Origin: an uncultured Neisseriaceae bacterium
GTDB lineage: Bacteria; Pseudomonadota; Gammaproteobacteria; Burkholderiales; UBA11063
DNA: 7,029 nt
Reading direction: 5' to 3'
Assembly (NCBI GenBank): GCA_903891375.1
Contig: CAITEL010000369.1
Coordinates: 1-7,029, forward strand
Every line of letters begins with the position of its first letter. The stretch's first letter is position 1. Both the position numbers and the translations under genes were made by a program. The notes under the pieces are model-generated. The model saw only the letters and a program-made list of their open reading frames with translations, made no database searches and had not been told where the DNA came from. This document shows, piece after piece, positions 1-5,322 of the stretch.

Positions 1-24
1 TTTATATTTTTTTTAGAAAAATAC

Positions 25-54
25 TTGACGTGGAACAAAACTCTATTATATAAT
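25..54 (+). promoter_or_regulatory. sigma-70 promoter of the tRNA-Asn gene
   Basis: A TTGACG -35 box (25-30) and a perfect TATAAT -10 box (49-54) are separated by 18 bp. Transcription would start near 61, leaving a 5' leader of about 19 nt before the mature tRNA at 80, a normal length for RNase P processing. The -10 box lies inside a 12-bp palindrome (44-55), which may be only a result of AT richness. The T-run at 7-14 could be an upstream AT element or the tail of a terminator from a gene left of the window; the sequence does not decide between them. Confidence 0.8.
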
Positions 55-79
55 ACGTTCCTCTAGCAAAGAAAACAAC

Positions 80-156
80 GCCTCAATAGCTCAGTCGGTT
101 AGAGCGACGGACTGTTAATCCGCAGGTCGTAGGTTCGAATCCTACTTGAGGCGCCA
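80..156 (+). tRNA. tRNA-Asn(GUU)
   Basis: This is a complete 77-nt tRNA with an encoded CCA (154-156). The acceptor stem is a perfect 7-bp pairing of 80-86 with 146-152, and the discriminator base is G153. The D stem pairs 89-92 with 102-105. The anticodon loop is 112-118 with anticodon GTT at 114-116, which reads AAC and AAU. The T stem pairs 129-133 with 141-145 around a standard TTCGAAT loop. The outermost anticodon-stem pair (27-43, bases 107 and 123) is an A-C mismatch; the other four pairs are sound. The gene has its own promoter and is convergent with the asparaginase gene, whose stop codon lies 32 nt beyond the CCA. No terminator hairpin is visible after the CCA. Confidence 0.98.
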
Positions 157-188
157 TCTCTCCTAAATAAACTAACCACCAGATATAC

Positions 189-1193
189 TTAAATTACCTT
201 AGTTAATTCGCCTACCATACTCATATCTAAAACTGATTTAATTTGTGCATTAGTTAGATTCATTGAAAATAAAACCCATAGCTTAGCCAAGGCTGCCTCT
301 GGCGTCATATCGTAACCACTAATAACCCCTAAGCTATCTAGCCTACTATTTGCGTATTCATTAGCCACTCTCCCCTCTATTACTTGCGTAATACCCAGCA
401 CCAACACACCTCTTTGCGTTGCATTTTTGATAGCGTCAACCAACACTTTATGTGACAATGGTATCGTACCACTACCGTACATCTCAAGCACTACGGCCTT
501 TGCATTCGTGTTATTTAATGTTTGTGCAATAAAATCCGTAGTATAACCAGGGCGTAAACTTAAACATAATATGTTTATATCAAGTGGTATAACTGGTGCA
601 AAAATCCTATCAGCTAATTTTAACCACCGTCTTTTGTGCCACAATATATCAATTCCAAATTCAGCTAACGGTTCTTCATCCACCGAATCAAAACCAATAA
701 ATTTATTAGTGCTAACTTTTTGCGCCCGACAACCTCTAAATAGCTTATGATTAAAGGCAATGGCTACTTCATAAAATTCTTCCTGCATTGCCGAATAAAT
801 TGCGTCAATTATATTGCTCCAACCATCACTTCTTCTATGCACTAACGGTAACTGCGCACCAGTTAAAATAACGGGTTTTTTTAAACCAATTAACGCAAAA
901 GATAACATACTCGCAGTATATGCCATGGTATCCGTACCATGAATTATAACAAAACCATCATATTTATCATGATTAGTCGTTATATCTTGTATAATTTGCA
1001 CCCAATGCGATAAATTAATATCAGATGAATCAATTAAATCTGCATATTCAATTAATTCTAACTCAACATTAGTTATCGGGGCTAAGGATTTAATTTGTGA
1101 TGGAAATAATCCAGGTACAACCATTAATCCATTTTCAGTATAATCCATGCCAACAGTACCACCAGTATACAATACTAAAATCTTTTTTTTCAT
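189..1193 (-). CDS. ansA: type I (cytoplasmic) L-asparaginase
   Basis: Predicted to hydrolyse L-asparagine to aspartate and ammonia in the cytoplasm. The 334 residues match E. coli AnsA in length (338), and there is no signal peptide, unlike periplasmic type II enzymes. The N-terminal YTGGTVGM (9-16) carries the nucleophile Thr13. DSSD (55-58) is the substrate-binding turn. HGTDTMAYTAS (85-95) holds the second catalytic Thr87-Asp88, and Lys159 matches the catalytic lysine. TGAQ (111-114) and RSDG (121-124) are also family motifs. Two departures from E. coli AnsA, judged by alignment from memory: the active-site Tyr24 is Leu23 here, and the allosteric Thr162/Cys273 positions are Gln158/Val271. 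The ATG starts 1 nt after the lnt stop, and its ribosome binding site (GGGG, 1203-1206) lies inside lnt, so translation is probably coupled. It is the last gene of the operon. A role in asparagine use is inferred; an enzyme with other amide specificity is possible. Confidence 0.92.
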   Translation of the reverse strand: MKKKILVLYTGGTVGMDYTENGLMVVPGLFPSQIKSLAPITNVELELIEYADLIDSSDINLSHWVQIIQDITTNHDKYDGFVIIHGTDTMAYTASMLSFALIGLKKPVILTGAQLPLVHRRSDGWSNIIDAIYSAMQEEFYEVAIAFNHKLFRGCRAQKVSTNKFIGFDSVDEEPLAEFGIDILWHKRRWLKLADRIFAPVIPLDINILCLSLRPGYTTDFIAQTLNNTNAKAVVLEMYGSGTIPLSHKVLVDAIKNATQRGVLVLGITQVIEGRVANEYANSRLDSLGVISGYDMTPEAALAKLWVLFSMNLTNAQIKSVLDMSMVGELTKVI

Positions 1194-1194
1194 A

Positions 1195-2745
1195 TCAATT
1201 TACCCCATATCTTTTTTTAATAACATACCCCAGAATAATCATTAAAACACACAGCATAATTATTGGGTAATTGCCGTATTTTTCGAATGGGGTCGTGCCA
1301 TAAAGCCCTTGCACTTCATCTATTAAGGTTTCCCGTACAAAAGGTGGTAATTGTGATTGAATAACGCCATCTGGACGAATAATCGCAGTGAGGCCAGTAT
1401 TCGTATCTTGAATAAAATAACGCTGATTTTCTAATGCTCTTGCTTGCGATATCTGTAAATGTTCGTCTTTTGCACTAGTATCACCATACCATATCATATC
1501 ACTTAAATTAGCCATGATGGTTGCGTCACGTGTGCTTTTGATTAGTTCGGTATTAAAGCCATTCTCATAACAAATATTGAACGCTAATTTTTGATTGCCC
1601 ACCACCAATGGCAATTGGTCTTTTTCGCCAGCTGAAAACCCCACCATTGGTAAAGAGATAATCGAATACATTTTACCTAACAACCATTTAGCAGGAATAT
1701 ACTCACCATAAGGAACTAAATGATATTTGGCATAGTATGGGTGCTTAGGGTTTGTTAACAACATTGCAGCATTTACATAATTATTGTTTTTATCAATAAT
1801 TTTAGGAATACCTATAATTAGATTTGCACCATTTGATTCTGCAAGTCGGGTTAAATTATCTAAATACCCAGCTGGTAAATCCTCACTATAGGTGGAAATA
1901 GCCGTCTCAGGAATAACAATCAAATCAGCCCTTGCCTTAGCTATTTCTTGTTGATAAATCGATAAAAAATCATTAGTATTCCATTTAAAACTCTGGGCAA
2001 TATTGCCTTGAATCAAAGCTACGCTTATTTTTTTACCATATGCTTTGGTGTAATTAATATCAGAAATAAAACTACAACTAAGTAATACAACTAAAAAATA
2101 GAATAATACTAGCCGTAATGAGTTCTTATTTAATGGCTTACACGTCAGTTTAGCGTTAATTATTAAAAATAACCCACCAATTAAACTTAAAGCTAACCAT
2201 GATACCGCATAGCTCCCAAATAATGGATATACCCCCTTAAAAATTGGTAAATTCACCATAGTATAACCAATTTCACACCAAGGAAAGCCAGTTAAAATCC
2301 AACTTCTAAGCCATTCAGATAAAACCCAAATACTCGGAAATAAAAACACTAAATTAACTAGATTAATTCTCGATTTTAATTTACAATAAACCAAAGTTAT
2401 TATTGCCATATAAATAGAAATAAAGCCCACAAATGCAATAAAGCCAATCAAAGCAATAATTAAACCTGTATCAATCACCTTATATAACGAATAAAATGCC
2501 CAATACAATTGTGTGGCAAAATATATTAAACCATAAAGATAGCCAGAGAAGAAAACAGTCTTTTTAGATGTCGTAGCATTCAAGTTATTAATTACAAAAA
2601 GCAATAACAAAATCGAAATAATTATCATAATCGTGATATTATGTGGTGCAAATGCAAATACACTACACCCACCCGCAATCAATAGTATTAAAAAAGCCAA
2701 AAATGAATTATTATTTTTAATATTCTGTATAAAGCGTGTCGTCAA
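1195..2745 (-). CDS. lnt: apolipoprotein N-acyltransferase
   Basis: An inner-membrane enzyme that moves an acyl chain from a phospholipid to the N-terminal cysteine of diacylated apolipoproteins, the last step of lipoprotein maturation before Lol sorting. The 516 residues (E. coli Lnt is 512) have hydrophobic N-terminal membrane segments to about residue 228, with the family GFPW at 153-156, then a nitrilase-like periplasmic domain (about 240-470) and a C-terminal membrane segment (about 494-509). The catalytic triad is Glu280 (IPETAIS), Lys340 and Cys392 (ICYE); Glu348 in VPYGEYIP and Glu394 match other essential residues. The usual SNDAWFG segment reads SDMIWYG (415-421), a mild departure. 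The start is TTG at 2745, chosen for the AAGGGG six nt upstream and because no later start precedes the first membrane segment. It begins 10 nt after corC, and ansA follows directly. Confidence 0.95.
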   Translation of the reverse strand: MTTRFIQNIKNNNSFLAFLILLIAGGCSVFAFAPHNITIMIIISILLLLFVINNLNATTSKKTVFFSGYLYGLIYFATQLYWAFYSLYKVIDTGLIIALIGFIAFVGFISIYMAIITLVYCKLKSRINLVNLVFLFPSIWVLSEWLRSWILTGFPWCEIGYTMVNLPIFKGVYPLFGSYAVSWLALSLIGGLFLIINAKLTCKPLNKNSLRLVLFYFLVVLLSCSFISDINYTKAYGKKISVALIQGNIAQSFKWNTNDFLSIYQQEIAKARADLIVIPETAISTYSEDLPAGYLDNLTRLAESNGANLIIGIPKIIDKNNNYVNAAMLLTNPKHPYYAKYHLVPYGEYIPAKWLLGKMYSIISLPMVGFSAGEKDQLPLVVGNQKLAFNICYENGFNTELIKSTRDATIMANLSDMIWYGDTSAKDEHLQISQARALENQRYFIQDTNTGLTAIIRPDGVIQSQLPPFVRETLIDEVQGLYGTTPFEKYGNYPIIMLCVLMIILGYVIKKRYGVN

Positions 2746-2751
2746 TTGATT

Positions 2752-2757
2752 CCCCTT
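2752..2757 (-). promoter_or_regulatory. strong ribosome binding site supporting the TTG start of lnt
   Basis: AAGGGG on the minus strand sits 6 nt before TTG at 2745, the only start codon near it that opens the complete Lnt frame. Its two adenines belong to the TAA stop of corC (2756-2758), so a ribosome ending corC covers the lnt binding site. This favours coupled translation of the two genes. The permease uses the same AAGGGG sequence. Confidence 0.75.
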
Positions 2758-3550
2758 AGATTTTATTAATTAAAAGTATATTGATTTTACGTTGGTCGGC
2801 ACTAATAATTTCTATATTGTAATGACTAATTTGGATAATCTCACCATTCACAGGGATTCTGCCTAAAAATTTAACGATGAACCCACTAATAGTCTCGACA
2901 GTTTTATCTCGAAACTGTATACCAAACTCTCGACTTAATTCAGTTAATTTGCAAAAACCCTTTACCCGAAAATAACCTTTTTTTATTTCAGTGAATCGCC
3001 GTTCCCCTTCGACAGAATCATATTCATCCTCAATATCCCCAATAATTTGCTCTATAATCATCTCTAAAGTAATGAGCCCAACAACATTAGTAAATTCATC
3101 CACAACTATAACTAAATGTGAATGATGCAAGCGCATTTCATACATCAAACTATCTAAATGTTTTAGTTCTGGTACAAAATAGGCTTTTCGTAAATGATCT
3201 TTTAAATCAAATTCTTTTGGGTCTTTATAGTATTGAACTAAATCTTTACTATGAAAGATTCCCAAAATTTCACTGATTTGTCCATTGATAACAGGGAAGC
3301 GCGAATGTCCCGTAGCTATTACTTTATCAATTATATTTTCTATAGAATCATTAATATCTAATACATCCATCTGGTGTCTTGGTATCAGAACATCTAACGC
3401 TTTTAAATCATCAATATGAACTAAAGCCTCAAGCATAGGCAGACAATCATTATCAATAATTTTTCTTAAAACCGCATTATGCAACATTTCTATCACATCT
3501 TTTTTAGTTTGTGGTTCTGTTGCAAATATACTTTTCAACCATTCTTTCAT
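2756..3550 (-). CDS. corC: CorC/YbeX-type CBS-domain protein (HlyC/CorC family)
   Basis: A cytosolic CBS-domain protein. Family members are linked to magnesium and cobalt efflux (with CorA) and, as YbeX, to ribosome and RNA metabolism together with YbeY; the exact role is unsettled. With the preferred start it has 264 residues, somewhat shorter than E. coli YbeX (about 290). The order is an N-terminal helical part with the MLEALVHID segment (about 39-47), CBS domain 1 (about 56-115) with IPRHQMDV and HSRFPV, CBS domain 2 (about 122-178) with VVDEF and the highly conserved IEDEYD, and a C-terminal CorC/HlyC transporter-associated domain (about 186-262). There are no membrane segments, so it is not a full CNNM-type transporter. 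Start choice: ATG at 3550 has GAGG (3560-3563) 9 nt upstream. An in-frame ATG at 3568 would add six residues and overlap ybeY by 14 nt, but has no binding site. With the 3550 start the gap after the ybeY stop is 4 nt. Confidence 0.93.
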   Translation of the reverse strand: MKEWLKSIFATEPQTKKDVIEMLHNAVLRKIIDNDCLPMLEALVHIDDLKALDVLIPRHQMDVLDINDSIENIIDKVIATGHSRFPVINGQISEILGIFHSKDLVQYYKDPKEFDLKDHLRKAYFVPELKHLDSLMYEMRLHHSHLVIVVDEFTNVVGLITLEMIIEQIIGDIEDEYDSVEGERRFTEIKKGYFRVKGFCKLTELSREFGIQFRDKTVETISGFIVKFLGRIPVNGEIIQISHYNIEIISADQRKINILLINKI

Positions 3551-3554
3551 GTGT

Positions 3555-4010
3555 TTATTCCTCAACATCGTATGGATTATTAAAACCTAATTCATGCATA
3601 ATTTTTATTTCAATATTTTCCATTTTAGTAGCATCAGTTTCATTCTGATGGTCTAAACCCTGTAAATGCAATAGTCCATGTATCACCATATGAGCATAAT
3701 GCTCTATTATACTTTTTTGTTGCACATTTGACTCTTTAACAATCACATCATCACATAAAAATAACTCTCCATATAACATATTAAAGTTATCCCGTGAATC
3801 TTTATATTCTAACGAAATAACATTAGTTGGATAATCTTTACCTCGATACTCCAAATTTAATTTTTGTGAATTTTTAAGTGAAATTATATGTATTTCTATA
3901 TGAATATTTTGATAAGCCTTAATTAATGACTTTTGTAGCCAGAGTTTAATCTCTGGCTTTTTAGGTTGGTATAGTCTTCTGACTTCTTTATTTAGTGAAA
4001 GATTTAGCAT
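3555..4010 (-). CDS. ybeY: endoribonuclease YbeY (16S rRNA maturation factor)
   Basis: A zinc-dependent single-strand endoribonuclease that helps mature the 16S rRNA 3' end and takes part in ribosome quality control. The 151 residues match the family length (E. coli 155). The metal-binding HGLLHLQGLDH motif spans 111-121, with ligands His111, His115 and His121. The conserved YRGKDYPTNV (55-64) contains Arg56; the usual NVLSFP is NVISLEY here, and the GD(L/I) strand start is GEL (81-83). The C-terminal end is the usual ALGY-DPY type (LGFNNPY). The ATG at 4010 gives the expected first beta strand, but no ribosome binding site is visible: the leader is TATATATATT, and the permease stop is 11 nt upstream. 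Initiation may rely on the unstructured AU leader or on coupling to the permease. Codons 18-25 form a strong hairpin (see 3937-3962). Confidence 0.96.
   Translation of the reverse strand: MLNLSLNKEVRRLYQPKKPEIKLWLQKSLIKAYQNIHIEIHIISLKNSQKLNLEYRGKDYPTNVISLEYKDSRDNFNMLYGELFLCDDVIVKESNVQQKSIIEHYAHMVIHGLLHLQGLDHQNETDATKMENIEIKIMHELGFNNPYDVEE
3937..3962 (+). terminator. terminator-shaped hairpin on the antisense strand of ybeY
   Basis: On the plus strand AGCCAGAG (3937-3944) and CTCTGGCT (3951-3958) form a perfect 8-bp stem around a TTTAAT loop, followed directly by T residues to 3962 (five counting the last stem base). This is the form of a small intrinsic terminator, but it lies inside ybeY and points against it. 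On the ybeY mRNA the same bases make a hairpin 52-73 nt after the start codon with no U-run after it, so it would not terminate the operon. It may block antisense transcription, affect ybeY translation, or be a chance result of the codons for KPEIKLWL. Confidence 0.4.
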
Positions 4011-4021
4011 AATATATATAG

Positions 4022-5242
4022 TCAGGACACACCGTAAGATGGCAATAAATTAAAGTTATCCAGTAACTGTAAAGCAATTAATACAGATAATATAGCAAGC
4101 AAAAGATAAATTAACCATTTACCAGGTTTGTTTTCTAATCTAACATATTCTTTTAAGCTACAGCTCAACACAATTATATTGGTTAACATTAATAATATGA
4201 TGGCTTGCTGTAAAATAAACACAAAACCATTTGGGAAGAATAAAGCAAAAAATGCTGGAGGCAACATAGTTAACGTTAGATTTCTTAAAATGCCACGCCT
4301 AGTTTGTTGTATTTTAAACGCATCACGAATATAATCATAAGTAGACAAACCAACAGTTAAAAATGAGGTTAATAACGCAATGTTGGAGAATAAATTTAAA
4401 GAAAACCTCATGATATTGGGTAAGTTTTGATTAGTTGTCATAGCGTAATTAATCATAGTACCTACAGAACCATTTTGATGTAATAAGCTATAAAAAGTAT
4501 TGCCGCTACCGTCTCTTGGAATTAAACTTAACATTATACCAATCCATAATATATACAATATTACTGGTAGTATAAGACCAACGGCAAATACATTGCGACA
4601 TTTTTTGCGTTCATAATTGTTTAGGCGAGCAATAACAGGTATTATAAAATGAAACCATAATGCTCCTAAAAAAATAGGTAACGCTCGTGGAATATAACGT
4701 AATTGTTCCCAAATGAATTGATCTAAATTTTTAGATAAAAAGGCTAAACCCGATATAACCACAATAATAAAAGTAATCAATTTAATATAAAAAACTACTG
4801 TATTAGATTTTACAATTAAATGTGCACCTTTAAAAAAGATTGGGAGAAAAATCGCTAAAAAAATCAATAAGGATACTTGGTCAGATGAGTGAAGACTGAT
4901 AATAGGAAATACCGTTTTATTTAATAAGTCAGCACCACCAGTCATATACACCGATAACAACGCATACATTAATGCACCATTAATTACCCCTGACACAACA
5001 ACACCAATATGGCCAAAATTATTTTTAACGATGGTTGATGTATTGGTATTATTTTTATATACTAGAAATATTTCTAAGGAGACGCTTGCTAAAAAATAAG
5101 AAAATATCGCCGTTAAAATTAAAAATATTGCTGAAAAAATAAAATTAGGCCCAGCGGCTAACATTGGCATCGCTAAACATCCAGCCCCCATAGCACAGCC
5201 TGAAATCATAAATACGCTACCAATAAAGTTCTTATTTAACAT
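4022..5242 (-). CDS. aromatic amino acid permease, HAAAP family (TyrP/Mtr-like)
   Basis: A predicted inner-membrane proton symporter that imports tyrosine and/or tryptophan. The 406 residues match E. coli TyrP (403). About 11 hydrophobic segments are visible, near 7-27, 33-54, 80-101, 123-138, 150-169, 186-205, 218-240, 281-301, 325-341, 343-362 and 376-394. The family signature GAGCLAMP is at 19-26, and FLTVGLSTYDYIRDAF (294-309) and LPPAFFALFFPNGF (327-340) align with the matching E. coli TyrP segments from memory. The substrate cannot be fixed from sequence, so no symbol is given. The ATG at 5242 has a strong AAGGGG (5248-5253) 5 nt upstream. It lies 80 nt after recG and 11 nt before ybeY, the position where phoH/ybeZ is usual. 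An inverted repeat in the upstream spacer may be an operator. Confidence 0.88.
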   Translation of the reverse strand: MLNKNFIGSVFMISGCAMGAGCLAMPMLAAGPNFIFSAIFLILTAIFSYFLASVSLEIFLVYKNNTNTSTIVKNNFGHIGVVVSGVINGALMYALLSVYMTGGADLLNKTVFPIISLHSSDQVSLLIFLAIFLPIFFKGAHLIVKSNTVVFYIKLITFIIVVISGLAFLSKNLDQFIWEQLRYIPRALPIFLGALWFHFIIPVIARLNNYERKKCRNVFAVGLILPVILYILWIGIMLSLIPRDGSGNTFYSLLHQNGSVGTMINYAMTTNQNLPNIMRFSLNLFSNIALLTSFLTVGLSTYDYIRDAFKIQQTRRGILRNLTLTMLPPAFFALFFPNGFVFILQQAIILLMLTNIIVLSCSLKEYVRLENKPGKWLIYLLLAILSVLIALQLLDNFNLLPSYGVS

Positions 5243-5247
5243 GGTGT

Positions 5248-5253
5248 CCCCTT
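5248..5253 (-). promoter_or_regulatory. ribosome binding site of the permease
   Basis: AAGGGG on the minus strand lies 5 nt before the ATG at 5242, a near-optimal spacing. It fixes this ATG as the start and suggests efficient translation independent of recG, whose stop is 80 nt away. Confidence 0.7.
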
Positions 5254-5284
5254 AGTTATCATTAATTTGCATGGATATAGTAAG

Positions 5285-5316
5285 TAATTATACTATATTG
5301 CATAGCAGTATAATTA
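5285..5316. promoter_or_regulatory. perfect 10-bp inverted repeat before the permease, possible operator or promoter
   Basis: TAATTATACT (5285-5294) and AGTATAATTA (5307-5316) are exact inverse complements around a 12-nt centre. They lie in the 80-nt spacer between recG and the permease. On the minus strand a TATAAT occurs at 5292-5287, inside the arm nearer the permease, and could be a -10 box, but no good -35 box lies 16-18 bp upstream of it. There is no T-run after the repeat in the direction of recG transcription, so it does not look like a terminator. It does not match the TyrR box or TrpR operator patterns as I know them. An operator for a dimeric regulator with two half-sites is the more attractive reading; an AU-rich mRNA hairpin or chance in AT-rich DNA remain possible. 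Confidence 0.4.
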
Positions 5317-5322
5317 TATATC

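Noticed and set aside
107..123. A-C mismatch at tRNA position 27-43 as a sign of a broken tRNA
   Set aside because: All other stems pair fully, the loops are standard and CCA is encoded; a single mismatch at the end of the anticodon stem is tolerated.
80..156. tRNA gene as an integration site for a mobile element
   Set aside because: No integrase, no repeat of the tRNA 3' end and no foreign-looking genes were found; both flanks are housekeeping DNA.
924..941. 7-bp perfect hairpin CATGGTA-TCCG-TACCATG inside ansA
   Set aside because: It falls exactly on the codons for the invariant HGTDTM motif and has no T-run; best explained by coding constraint.
80..1193. Functional link between tRNA-Asn and the neighbouring asparaginase gene
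   Set aside because: Both concern asparagine, but they are on opposite strands with separate promoters and no shared regulatory element is visible; treated as coincidence.
1604..1625. Weak stem ACCAAT/ATTGGT followed by CTTTTT on the plus strand inside lnt
   Set aside because: The stem is only 6 bp and mostly A-T, it lies antisense to a gene, and such structures arise often by chance in AT-rich DNA.
2898..2918. 7-bp inverted repeat ACAGTTT/AAACTGT inside corC
   Set aside because: No T-run and no position relative to a start or stop that suggests a role; likely chance.
3551..3568. Upstream ATG (3568) as the start of corC
   Set aside because: It has no ribosome binding site and would overlap ybeY by 14 nt, while ATG at 3550 has a well-placed GAGG.
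4128..4334. Plus-strand open frame of 68 codons
   Set aside because: It lies wholly inside the permease gene on the other strand, has no family resemblance and no ribosome binding site that I can see; a shadow frame.
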